A stretch of 64,000 bases of DNA. Source: an uncultured Sphingomonas sp. (GTDB lineage: Bacteria; Pseudomonadota; Alphaproteobacteria; Sphingomonadales; Sphingomonadaceae). The notes beneath the pieces are model-generated. The model saw nothing but the letters and a program-made list of their open reading frames with translations, was not told the DNA's origin and ran no database searches. The stretch is from the NCBI RefSeq assembly GCF_902806285.1, contig NZ_CADCWA010000039.1, positions 1 to 64,000 of the forward strand, read 5' to 3'. Shown piece by piece: positions 9,330 through 17,456 of this stretch. Each line of letters opens with the position of its first letter. Position 1 is the stretch's first letter. The translations under genes were made by a program, and so were the position numbers.

Positions 9330-9535
9330 GACGTCGCTCCCGCAGCGGGCGTGTCGGCTGGGCCGCCTTCGAGCACGAAGCGTCGGTCGCAATAGCCGCA
9401 CTCGACAAAGCCCTTCTCGTCGATGCGGATGTAGACGCGCGGGTGCCCCAGGGCCGGGTCGATCTGACCCCCTCCGTCGCATGACACGGAGTTGGTGCGG
9501 ACGCGAAAGACTTCGGGCGGAGGGATGGATGCCAT
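9326..9535 (-). CDS. Zinc-finger domain protein (NDUFS6-like, 69 aa)
   Basis: ATG at 9535. The protein has the pattern VSCDGGG ... DPALGHPRVYIRID ... VECGYCDRRF, that is one Cys, a GHPxVYI motif and a CxYC pair. This is the zf-CHCC fold of the alphaproteobacterial counterpart of complex I subunit NDUFS6. In this group it is a short stand-alone protein, probably tied to complex I or Fe-S biogenesis. It overlaps tldD by 4 bp. The tail (ADTPAAGATS) is disordered. Confidence 0.85.
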   Translation of the reverse strand: MASIPPPEVFRVRTNSVSCDGGGQIDPALGHPRVYIRIDEKGFVECGYCDRRFVLEGGPADTPAAGATS

Positions 9536-9591
9536 GCTCCGCGAGGTAGCCCCTCGCTTGTCTCCCTTCAATAAGGCGCTATTCGCCGAGC

Positions 9592-10521
9592 ATGACCGAG
9601 GCGGCGATCCGGATCGAGGGGTTGGGCAAGACCTACGCCGGCGGCAAGCGCGCGCTGGAGGGGGTCACCTTCGACGTGCCGCGCGGCCAGATCTTCGGGC
9701 TGCTCGGCCCCAACGGCGCGGGCAAGTCGACGCTGATCAACATTCTGGCCGGGCTGGTCACCAAGTCCGAGGGCCGCGCCTCCATCTGGGGTTTCGACGT
9801 CGACCGGCACCCCCGCAACGCCCGCCTGTCGATCGGCGTGGTGCCGCAGGAGATCATCTTCGACCCCTTCTTCACCCCGCGCGAGACGCTGGAAATCACG
9901 GCGGGGTTGTACGGCGTGCCCAGGACCGAGCGGCGCAGCGACGCGCTGCTCGCGGCCATGCACCTCACCGACAAGGCCCATGCCTATTCGCGGACGCTCT
10001 CTGGCGGCATGAAGCGGCGGCTGCTGGTGGCCAAGGCGATGGTCCACTCGCCGCCGATCCTGGTGCTCGACGAGCCGACCGCGGGCGTGGACATCGAGCT
10101 TCGCCAGCAGCTCTGGGCATACGTCCGCGACCTCAACCGGCGCGGCGTTACGGTGGTGCTGACCACCCACTATCTGGAGGAGGCCGAGCAGCTGTGCGAC
10201 CGGATCGCCATCATCGACCGCGGTACCGTCATCGCCAATGAGCCCACGCGCGAGCTGGTTGGCCGCGCGCAGGAGAAGAAAGTCGTGGTCACCGTCGACC
10301 GCGTCGTCACCGTGCCGCCCGAGAACGTCTGCTTCGACCGGATCGAGGTCAGCGGGGAGCGGGAGCTCACCATTACCTACCGCAAGGACCGGGTGAACGC
10401 GGGCGAGGTGCTGGCGGCGCTCGGCCGCGCGGGGCTCGGCATCGTCGACGTCACCACCCGCGACCCGGACCTTGAGGATGTGTTCCTGGCACTCACCCGG
10501 CGGAGCGACGCCGCCGCATGA
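9592..10521 (+). CDS. ABC transporter ATP-binding protein (DrrA/YadG type)
   Basis: A 309-residue ATPase with Walker A GPNGAGKST (about 42-50), the signature LSGGMKRR, Walker B LVLDEPTAGVD and a switch His (LTTHYLEEAEQLCDR). A C-terminal domain of 90 residues or so follows (DRVVTVPPENVCFDR onward), as in ABC-2 exporters. It is complete in length, but no permease gene is next to it: the following gene is nadB, which overlaps by 4 bp. The permease may be elsewhere. The substrate cannot be read from the sequence. Confidence 0.88.
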   Translation: MTEAAIRIEGLGKTYAGGKRALEGVTFDVPRGQIFGLLGPNGAGKSTLINILAGLVTKSEGRASIWGFDVDRHPRNARLSIGVVPQEIIFDPFFTPRETLEITAGLYGVPRTERRSDALLAAMHLTDKAHAYSRTLSGGMKRRLLVAKAMVHSPPILVLDEPTAGVDIELRQQLWAYVRDLNRRGVTVVLTTHYLEEAEQLCDRIAIIDRGTVIANEPTRELVGRAQEKKVVVTVDRVVTVPPENVCFDRIEVSGERELTITYRKDRVNAGEVLAALGRAGLGIVDVTTRDPDLEDVFLALTRRSDAAA

Positions 10522-12098
10522 GCCGCAGCTTCGACGTGCTTGTGATCGGCTCGGGCGCGGCCGGGCTGACGGCGGCGCTCAACCTTGCCGGGCAGCGCCA
10601 GGTCGCGGTGATTGCCAAAGGCGCGTTAGGGGAAGGCGCGACTGGCTGGGCGCAAGGCGGGATCGCCGCGGTGCTGGAGGAGGGCGACAGCTTCGACGCC
10701 CATGTCGAGGATACGATGACCGCCGGCGCCGGGCTCAACGACCGGGCGGTGGTGGAGCATGTGGTCAACGCCGCCCCGGCCGCCATCACCCGGCTGAAGG
10801 AGCTCGGAGTGCCCTTTGCGGAGGAGGGCGGCGCACTACACCTCACCCGCGAAGGGGGCCACAGCCATCGCCGCATCGTCCATGTCGCCGACGCGACCGG
10901 CTGGGCGGTGCAGCAGGCGCTGGAGCGGGCGGCGGCGGCGCATCCCAACGTCATCCTCGTGCCGGACATGGTGGCGATCGATCTCATCACCGGCCGCCAT
11001 GCCGAGCGCTTCTCGGCCGACGGCGCGGTGCACGGCTTGTATGCCTACAATCGGAGTATGAAGCAGGTTGAAACCCTGACCGCCCGCGCGACGGTGCTGG
11101 CGACCGGGGGGGCGGGGCGCACCTATCTTTATTCGACCGCGCCGCGCGGTGCGACCGGCGACGGCATCGCCATGGCCTGGCGGGCTGGCTGCCGCGTTTC
11201 CAACATGGAGATGATGCAGTTCCATCCCACCTGCCTTTACAGTCTCCAGCTCAAGAACTTCCTCATCACCGAAGCGGTCCGCGGAGAAGGCGGGCAGCTG
11301 AAGCTTCCGACCACCGGCGAGCGGTTCATGCCGCGCTTCGACGAACGAGCCGAACTCGCGCCGCGCGACATCGTGGCCCGTGCGATCGATCATGAAATCA
11401 AGCGGCTCGGTCTCGATTACGTCCATCTCGACATCAGCCACCGCGACCCCGGGTTCGTGCGCAGTCATTTTCCAAACATCCACGAGAAGCTGCTCGGGCT
11501 GGGCATCGACATCACCCGCGAGCCAATCCCCGTGGTACCGGCACAGCATTATACCTGCGGCGGCGTGGTGGTGGACCTGGCCGGCCGCACCGACGCGCCC
11601 GGCCTTTACGCCGCTGGGGAGGTGACGGAGAGCGGCCTTCATGGCGCCAACCGGCTCGCGTCGAACTCACTCCTCGAGTGTCTGGTGTTCGGCGAGGCGA
11701 CGGCCCGCAACATTCTCGCGCGCTGGAACGAACTGCCGCAGCTACCGTCTATCCGCGAGTGGGACGAGAGCCGCGTCACCAACTCCGACGAGGAGGTGGT
11801 GATCGCCCAGACTTGGGGGGAGATCCGCCGCTTCATGTGGAACTATGTCGGCATCGTCCGCACCACCAAGCGGCTGGAGCGGGCCAAGCGCCGCGTCGAC
11901 ATGCTGCGCCAGGAGGTCAGCGATTATTACAGCCACTTCCGGGTCACGCCGGACCTTATCGAGCTGCGCAACCTAGTGGAAGTCGCGGACCTGATCATCC
12001 GCTCGGCCCTCTCCCGCACGGAAAGTCGCGGGCTGCACTACACGCTCGATTATCCGGTGCAGCTGGCGGAGGCATGCGACACGGTGTTGACGCCCTAG
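10518..12098 (+). CDS. nadB: L-aspartate oxidase
   Basis: A 526-residue flavoprotein that oxidises L-aspartate to iminoaspartate, the first step of NAD synthesis. The FAD-binding motif GSGAAGLTAAL is near residue 11, followed by GATGWAQGGIAAV. Family residues include HSHRRIVHVADATG, MEMMQFHPTCLY and the C-terminal GLHGANRLASNSLLE that contributes to the active site. Length matches the family. It is coupled to the ABC ATPase by ATGA. No nadA or nadC is nearby. Confidence 0.96.
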   Translation: MSRSFDVLVIGSGAAGLTAALNLAGQRQVAVIAKGALGEGATGWAQGGIAAVLEEGDSFDAHVEDTMTAGAGLNDRAVVEHVVNAAPAAITRLKELGVPFAEEGGALHLTREGGHSHRRIVHVADATGWAVQQALERAAAAHPNVILVPDMVAIDLITGRHAERFSADGAVHGLYAYNRSMKQVETLTARATVLATGGAGRTYLYSTAPRGATGDGIAMAWRAGCRVSNMEMMQFHPTCLYSLQLKNFLITEAVRGEGGQLKLPTTGERFMPRFDERAELAPRDIVARAIDHEIKRLGLDYVHLDISHRDPGFVRSHFPNIHEKLLGLGIDITREPIPVVPAQHYTCGGVVVDLAGRTDAPGLYAAGEVTESGLHGANRLASNSLLECLVFGEATARNILARWNELPQLPSIREWDESRVTNSDEEVVIAQTWGEIRRFMWNYVGIVRTTKRLERAKRRVDMLRQEVSDYYSHFRVTPDLIELRNLVEVADLIIRSALSRTESRGLHYTLDYPVQLAEACDTVLTP

Positions 12099-12130
12099 CG
12101 ACCTCTCCGCTCCTCGTTCGTTCTCCAACC

Positions 12131-12352
12131 ATGCTGGTGGACTCCGAAGCCATGCGGGAGGTCGTCTACGATAGGCGGCGGCGCACCCTCCGCATCCGCT
12201 TCGCCGATGGCGGCTGGTGGCAGTATTTCGACGTTCCGCAGCCGGTCCACAATGGCCTGATCGAAGCCGAGTCCCACGGGCGCTACTTCCACGAGCATAT
12301 CCGGGGACGCTACCGCTATGAGCGGTTCGATACACCGCGCAGCCAAGTGTAA
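12131..12352 (+). CDS. KTSC domain-containing protein (73 aa)
   Basis: ATG at 12131. The protein follows the KTSC pattern: an N-terminal Ser (MLVDSEAMREVVYD), RRTLRIRFADGGWWQYFDVP, and a C-terminal SHGRYFHEHIRGRYRYER. KTSC domains are short RNA-linked modules found alone or fused to lysyl-tRNA synthetase-like or nuclease proteins. The role of the stand-alone form is not known. It lies 32 bp after nadB. Confidence 0.85.
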   Translation: MLVDSEAMREVVYDRRRRTLRIRFADGGWWQYFDVPQPVHNGLIEAESHGRYFHEHIRGRYRYERFDTPRSQV

Positions 12353-12370
12353 GCGTCGCCCCAGAGCTGG

Positions 12371-12407
12371 CAAGTGCTTGACCAAGCTACTTGGCCAAGC
12401 TACTTGG
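12371..12407. promoter_or_regulatory. Tandem palindromic operator of the toxin-antitoxin operon
   Basis: The 13-mer CCAAGCTACTTGG occurs twice with no gap (12382-12394 and 12395-12407). Each copy is itself a palindrome (CCAAG-CTA-CTTGG). A related half, CAAGTGCTTG, sits just before at 12371-12380. They end six bases before the antitoxin GTG, where an autoregulating antitoxin would bind. TTGACC at 12378 and TACTTG 17 bases later give a possible, weak promoter that would make a nearly leaderless mRNA. Confidence 0.7.
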
Positions 12408-12412
12408 CGGCG

Positions 12413-12703
12413 GTGACCATCCACGTCAACATCGGCGAGGCCAAGACCCGGCTGTCCCAGCTGATCGCCGCCGCCCTGCGCGGGGAAGAGGTGGTGATCG
12501 ACCGTGATGGCCAGCCGCAGGTGCGGCTGGTTCCGGAACAGGTGAATCGTGACCTCGAGCGCCAACGCGTCGTTGCACGGCGGAGGGCGGCCTTCGGAAA
12601 GTTCGCCGCGGAGTTCGAAGGCGTCGACACCAGTCCGGAAGCGATCCGTGCCATGCGTGAATACTCACCCGAGCGGCGCGAGCTGCACGGCATGGACGAG
12701 TGA
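12413..12703 (+). CDS. Type II antitoxin, Phd/YefM family
   Basis: A 96-residue protein. GTG at 12413 is chosen because the family N-terminus is MTIHVNIGEAKTRLSQLI; the open frame further upstream crosses the palindromic operator. The N-terminal 45 residues are the DNA-binding Phd/YefM fold (SQLIAAALRGEEVVIDRDGQPQVRLVP). The C-terminal half is charged and helical (ERQRVVARRRAAFGKFAAEF), as expected for the toxin-neutralising part. It overlaps the toxin start (GTGA), so the two are translated in a fixed ratio. It is expected to repress its own promoter. Confidence 0.87.
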   Translation: MTIHVNIGEAKTRLSQLIAAALRGEEVVIDRDGQPQVRLVPEQVNRDLERQRVVARRRAAFGKFAAEFEGVDTSPEAIRAMREYSPERRELHGMDE

Positions 12704-13065
12704 TCCTTGCCGACACGCATGTCCTGGTGTGGCTTGCGAGCGGTGACCGCCGCCTTCCGGCAAGCGGACGCGAGCTTCTCTTCGAGGAAGGGTTCGCAAT
12801 CAGCGTCGTCACAGCTTGGGAGTATGCGGACCTGCTCGCACGCGGTCGCCTGGCAACCTCGGCGACCGTTGATTGGATCGTTGAGGAGTTCAGCGCGCCG
12901 ATCGCGGCTCTGCCGAAGGACTGCTGGAGCCTGAGCGCCAAGCTCCCGCCCGTCCACCGCGACCCCGTCGATCGTATGTTGGTGGCGCACACGCTGGTTG
13001 CGGGTGGCACGCTCGCCACCGCGGACAAGAAGATGCGGCGTTACCCAGTTCCGCTCGCCTGGTGA
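12700..13065 (+). CDS. Type II toxin, PIN-domain ribonuclease (VapC-like)
   Basis: A 121-residue PIN-domain protein starting at the GTG at 12700. The acidic metal-binding residues are in place: D5 (ILADTHVLVW), E41 (VVTAWEYADL), D91 (DPVDRMLVAHT) and D109 (TADKKM). PIN toxins cut RNA, typically tRNA or rRNA. The full acidic set suggests an active enzyme. It is partnered by the Phd/YefM antitoxin through an overlap. It lies in a plain housekeeping stretch between nadB/KTSC and polA, so it was probably acquired as a small module. Confidence 0.9.
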   Translation: MILADTHVLVWLASGDRRLPASGRELLFEEGFAISVVTAWEYADLLARGRLATSATVDWIVEEFSAPIAALPKDCWSLSAKLPPVHRDPVDRMLVAHTLVAGGTLATADKKMRRYPVPLAW

Positions 13066-13103
13066 GTGGATTCATGGCGTCGGGCTGCTAAACCGACCCC
13101 TTC

Positions 13104-15890
13104 ATGCCTGACGCCCAGCCCCACCTCTACCTCGTCGACGGATCGAGCTACATCTTCCGCGCCTACCATCGGCTGCCGCCGCTGACCAACCGGCACGGGC
13201 AGCCCGCAGGCGCGGTTTACGGCTATACGTCCATGCTGTGGAAGCTCGCGGACGGGCTCAACCGGGCGGATGGGCCGACCCATATGGCGGTCATCCTCGA
13301 CAAGTCGGAATCCACCCACCGCAACGAAATGTATGGCGACTACAAGGCCAACCGCCCGCCTCCACCCGACGACCTGGTCTCGCAGTTCCCGCTGATCCGC
13401 GTCGCAACCCGCGCTTTCTCCATACCGTGCATCGAGGAGCAGGGGCTGGAAGCGGACGACATCATCGCCTGCTACGTCACCGCCGCCAAGAGCGCGGGCT
13501 GGAAGGTCACCATCGTCAGCTCCGACAAGGACCTGATGCAGCTGGTCGACGGTGACGTGGACATGCTCGACACGATGAACGACCGGCGGATCGGGCCGGA
13601 GCAGGTGATCGAGAAGTTCGGGGTCGGCCCGGACAAGGTCGGTGACGTGCTCGCGCTGATGGGCGACAGCGTCGACAATGTGCCTGGCGTGCCCGGCATC
13701 GGGCCGAAGACCGCGACCCAGCTGATCCAGCAGTTCGGCGACTTGGCGACGGTGCTCGCTTCGGCCGACCAGATCCCCAAGCCCAAGCTCCGCCAGTCGC
13801 TGATCGACCATGCCGACAGCGCCCGGCTCAGCCGCGAGCTGGTGCGGCTGGTGTGCGACAGCAAGCTGCCCGAACCACTGGAGGCGCTGGCGCTGACCGG
13901 CATCCCCAAGGATCCGCTGCGCGCCTTCCTGGAGGACCAGGGTTTCAAGACGCTGATGAACCGCATGGTCGGGGCCGGCTCGTCCAAGCCGACCGGTCCG
14001 GCCGACGGCGCGACGCCGGCGCCGCCGCGGCCCTTGGGCCCGGGCGAGCCCGAGAAGATCGAGCTCGACCGTTCGGCCTACCAGCTGTTCACCGAAGCCG
14101 ACGCCGTGCGCGGCTGGCTGGACGAAGCACGCGCACAAGGCTGGCTGGCGCTCGACCTGCAGTGGGACGGCACTGCCGGACTCGCTGCCGGGCTGGCGGG
14201 CGTTGCCCTGGCGCTCGCTCCCGGCCGCTCGGCCTACCTGCCCTTCGGGCACCGCGGCGGCGACCTGCTCGGCGGCGGACCGCAACAGCTCGGGCGCGAC
14301 GAAGCCCTGGCCCTGCTCGAACCGTTGCTGGAAGACGACAGCGTCCTCAAGATCGGCTTCAACCTCAAGGACCAGCTGCGCCTGCTGTGCGACCGCGGCG
14401 TCGCTGTCGCACCGCATGAGGACGTGCAGCTGGTGAGCTTCGCGCTCGACGCGGGCCGTTTCGGCCAGAGCCTCGAGGACCTCGCCAAGACGCACTTCGA
14501 TCATCAGCCGATGAGCCTCAAGGCGGTCTGCGGGACGGGCCAGAAGACGATCCGCTTTGCCGACGCGCCCGTGGCGGCCGCGGCGGAATATGCAGCCGAG
14601 CGGGCGGATCTGGTGCTGCGGCTATGGCAGCGCCTTCAGCACCGGCTGGCGTCAGAAGGCGGCAACCGCGTCTACCGGCTGGTGGACATGCCCCTGATCG
14701 GCGTGGTCGGACGGATGGAGCGGCATGGCGTCAAAGTCGATCGCGGTTATCTGGCCGAGCTGAGCGAGACCTTTGCGACCGAGATCGCCGCGCGTGAGGA
14801 GCAGGTGTTCGCGGCCGCGGGTGGCCCATTTACCATCGGCTCGCCGCAGCAGCTCGGGTCCGTGCTGTTCGAGCGCCTGGGCCTGAAAGGCGGGCGCAAG
14901 GGCAAGAGCGGCGCCTATTCGACCGATCAGGCCGAACTCGAACGGCTCGAAGGCGAGGGCGTGGAGGTCGCACGGCTGGTGCTCGACTGGCGGCAGCTGA
15001 CCAAGCTCAAGATCACTTACACTGACGCGCTGCAGGCCCAGATCGACCCTGCCAGCGGCCGCGTCCACACCCGCTACGCCCTCGCCGCCGCGCAGACCGG
15101 GCGGCTGTCGTCGACCGACCCCAACCTGCAGAACATCCCCATCCGCACCGAAATAGGCGCCCGCATTCGCAACGCCTTCATCGCCGAGGAAGGCCACAGC
15201 CTGCTCAGCGCCGACTACGGACAGATCGAGCTGCGCCTGGCCGCGCACATGGCCGACGTGCCGCAGCTCAAGGAAGCCTTCGCCGCGGAGGAGGACGTCC
15301 ACAACATCACCGCGCTCGAGCTGTTCGGCGACACCGGCAAGGACAGCCGCAACAAGGCCAAGACGATCAACTTCGCCATCCTCTACGGCATCTCCGCCTT
15401 CGGGCTCGCCTCGCGCCTCGGCATCAGCCGGGAAGAAGGCCAGGCGATGATCAACCGCTATTTCGAGCGCTTTCCCGGCATCAAGAACTACATTTCGACC
15501 GCGCTGCAGCAGGTCCGCGAGTGCGGCTTCAGCGAAACGCTGTTCGGGCGCAAGACCCACTTTCCGAACATCCGCTCCGGCGTAATGAACCTCCGTCAAG
15601 CCGCCGAGCGGGCCGCGGTCAACGCACCCATCCAGGGCACCAGCGCCGACATCATCAAGCGCGCCATGGCCCAGGTCGAGCCTGCGCTCGCTGCCGCGGG
15701 CCTGTCCGCCGTCCGGCCTTTGCTCCAGGTGCACGACGAACTCGTCTTTGAAGTGCCGCACGGCCAGGAGGAGCCCGCCGCCGCCGTTGTCCGGCAGGTC
15801 ATGGCCGAGGCAGCCGAGCCGATCGTGAAGCTGAGCGTGCCGCTCGCCGTTGAAGTGGGCTGGGGCGAGCACTGGGGCGTTGCCCATTGA
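13104..15890 (+). CDS. polA: DNA polymerase I
   Basis: A 928-residue polymerase for Okazaki fragment maturation and repair. The 5' nuclease domain starts VDGSSYIFRAYHRLPPL. The polymerase motifs are intact: A DYGQIELRLAAH, B NKAKTINFAILYG and C QVHDELVFEVP. The 3'-5' exonuclease domain (about 325-515) keeps its fold, but three of the four E. coli catalytic acids appear replaced: D351 is kept, E357-equivalent is Q353 (LALDLQWD), D424-equivalent is Q424 (NLKDQ) and D501-equivalent is R500 (YAAERAD). It is therefore probably without proofreading. It starts 38 bp after the toxin gene and overlaps the next gene by 4 bp. Confidence 0.97.
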   Translation: MPDAQPHLYLVDGSSYIFRAYHRLPPLTNRHGQPAGAVYGYTSMLWKLADGLNRADGPTHMAVILDKSESTHRNEMYGDYKANRPPPPDDLVSQFPLIRVATRAFSIPCIEEQGLEADDIIACYVTAAKSAGWKVTIVSSDKDLMQLVDGDVDMLDTMNDRRIGPEQVIEKFGVGPDKVGDVLALMGDSVDNVPGVPGIGPKTATQLIQQFGDLATVLASADQIPKPKLRQSLIDHADSARLSRELVRLVCDSKLPEPLEALALTGIPKDPLRAFLEDQGFKTLMNRMVGAGSSKPTGPADGATPAPPRPLGPGEPEKIELDRSAYQLFTEADAVRGWLDEARAQGWLALDLQWDGTAGLAAGLAGVALALAPGRSAYLPFGHRGGDLLGGGPQQLGRDEALALLEPLLEDDSVLKIGFNLKDQLRLLCDRGVAVAPHEDVQLVSFALDAGRFGQSLEDLAKTHFDHQPMSLKAVCGTGQKTIRFADAPVAAAAEYAAERADLVLRLWQRLQHRLASEGGNRVYRLVDMPLIGVVGRMERHGVKVDRGYLAELSETFATEIAAREEQVFAAAGGPFTIGSPQQLGSVLFERLGLKGGRKGKSGAYSTDQAELERLEGEGVEVARLVLDWRQLTKLKITYTDALQAQIDPASGRVHTRYALAAAQTGRLSSTDPNLQNIPIRTEIGARIRNAFIAEEGHSLLSADYGQIELRLAAHMADVPQLKEAFAAEEDVHNITALELFGDTGKDSRNKAKTINFAILYGISAFGLASRLGISREEGQAMINRYFERFPGIKNYISTALQQVRECGFSETLFGRKTHFPNIRSGVMNLRQAAERAAVNAPIQGTSADIIKRAMAQVEPALAAAGLSAVRPLLQVHDELVFEVPHGQEEPAAAVVRQVMAEAAEPIVKLSVPLAVEVGWGEHWGVAH

Positions 15891-17455
15891 GCGCCGGGCA
15901 CGCTGGCGCGGAGGCCGGGCGCGGGATGGACGGGGGGTCGGCCGATCTCGCGGTACTGGCCCGGGGCGGCCGGCTCAACTTCTTCGGCTTTCTGCTGAGG
16001 CTGCTCGCCCGGCTGCCGTTTCTCTTCATCGCCGGGCGCATGTACGGTGCGGAGGCGCTCGGCCGCTTCGCTTACGCCGTGCTGATCGTCGAGTTCGCCG
16101 CGCAGATCGCGACCTTGGGCCTGAAGCGCGGGCTTGCCCAGCAGCTCGCCGCGTCCGACAAGCCGCACGTCTGCGTGACCTGGGATGCCTTGCTGGTGGC
16201 GGCCATCGGCGCCGCAGTCGGTATGGCCCTGCTGTTTCTGTTCCCGCAAGCCATGTTCCCGAACAGCGAGATCCACGGGCTGGAGCGGCTGCTGCCGGTC
16301 GCCGTGCTGGCGCTGGCCTGGTCCGACGTCATGCTGGCGGCGCTCGCCTACCGCCACGACGTCGGCGCGACCGTCAGGGCACGGGCCATCGTGGAGCCCT
16401 GGACCATCAGCATCGCGGCATTCGTGCTCGCCTTCCTGTCCAAGCGCGACGGGCTGATCATCGCCTATGCGCTGTCCATGGTCGGTGCCCTGATCGCGTC
16501 CGCCATTCCGTTCCTCAGGGCCTATGGAGTGCCCGCGGGGTGGCGGCCGGCTCCCGCGACCTTGTGGCACATGGCTCGGCGCAACCTGCCGGTCGCCGCG
16601 GCCGATGCGGTGGAATGGGGCAGCCGCCGGCTCGACATCGCCATCCTCGGCCTGTTCGCGTCCCCGGCGATCGTGGGCGTCTACTACGTCGCGCAGAACG
16701 TCGCGTCCTTGCCGTCCAAGCTCAAGACCAGCTTCGACCCGATCCTCGGCCCGGTCATCAGCCGCAACGTCGAGGCCGGCAACCATGGCGCGGTCGCCAG
16801 CCAGGTCCGTCAGGTCGGGTTCTGGGTCATCGCCGCGCAGGCCGCGGTGGCGCTCGCGCTCGGCATTCCGGGCGAAGGGGTTATGGGGCTGGTCGGGCCA
16901 GAGTTCGTGGCCGGCGCCGCGGCGCTCGCCTTTCTGCTCGCCGCTGAGGTGGTCGCGGCCACCGCTACCACCAGCGAAGCGGCGCTGATCTACCTCGCCC
17001 GGCACCGCAACATGGTGCTTTCGCTGCTGATGATCGCGTTTCAGGCTGCTGCCACCGTAGCCCTGATCCTGCTCATGCGCCGGCTGGGCTGGCCCGAGGC
17101 GTGGCAGGCAACCGCCCCGGCGATCGGGCTGATGCTTGCGCTCGCGTTCGCCGCCATCACCAAGGCGCGGCTGCTGTCCCGCCTGCTCGAACAACCGGTC
17201 AGCGGCTGGCGCTGGCCGTTGCTGTGGGCGGCGGCGGCGGCGATCGTGGTGGGCCAGATCGCGGTCCTGCTGCCGGAATGGCTCGAGTTGGCGCTCGGCA
17301 TCCCGGCGATCATGGCCGCGTTCGGCGCGGTAATTTGGATCAAGGGGTTCGGTCCCGAAGACCGCGAACTGTTCCGCATGCGCAAGGGGGACATCGGGGA
17401 GCTGGACGGCGCGGACTTGCCCGCGCCAGGCGCGAGCCCTGGAGCGCCGCGCTAG
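15887..17455 (+). CDS. Oligosaccharide flippase / polysaccharide biosynthesis protein
   Basis: A 522-residue integral membrane protein with about 12 to 14 hydrophobic spans (for example ALLVAAIGAAVGMALLFLFP, AALAFLLAAEVVAATAT, AIVVGQIAVLLPEWLEL). The layout and the segment GGRLNFFGFLLRLLARLPFLFIAGRMYGAEALGRFAYAV, broken here only for naming, resemble Wzx-like MATE-superfamily flippases that move lipid-linked sugars across the inner membrane. The start is probably the TTG at 15887 (TTGA overlap with polA); an ATG at 15926 is an alternative. No glycosyltransferases are next to it, so the substrate is unknown. Confidence 0.8.
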   Translation: MSAGHAGAEAGRGMDGGSADLAVLARGGRLNFFGFLLRLLARLPFLFIAGRMYGAEALGRFAYAVLIVEFAAQIATLGLKRGLAQQLAASDKPHVCVTWDALLVAAIGAAVGMALLFLFPQAMFPNSEIHGLERLLPVAVLALAWSDVMLAALAYRHDVGATVRARAIVEPWTISIAAFVLAFLSKRDGLIIAYALSMVGALIASAIPFLRAYGVPAGWRPAPATLWHMARRNLPVAAADAVEWGSRRLDIAILGLFASPAIVGVYYVAQNVASLPSKLKTSFDPILGPVISRNVEAGNHGAVASQVRQVGFWVIAAQAAVALALGIPGEGVMGLVGPEFVAGAAALAFLLAAEVVAATATTSEAALIYLARHRNMVLSLLMIAFQAAATVALILLMRRLGWPEAWQATAPAIGLMLALAFAAITKARLLSRLLEQPVSGWRWPLLWAAAAAIVVGQIAVLLPEWLELALGIPAIMAAFGAVIWIKGFGPEDRELFRMRKGDIGELDGADLPAPGASPGAPR

Positions 17456-17456
17456 C

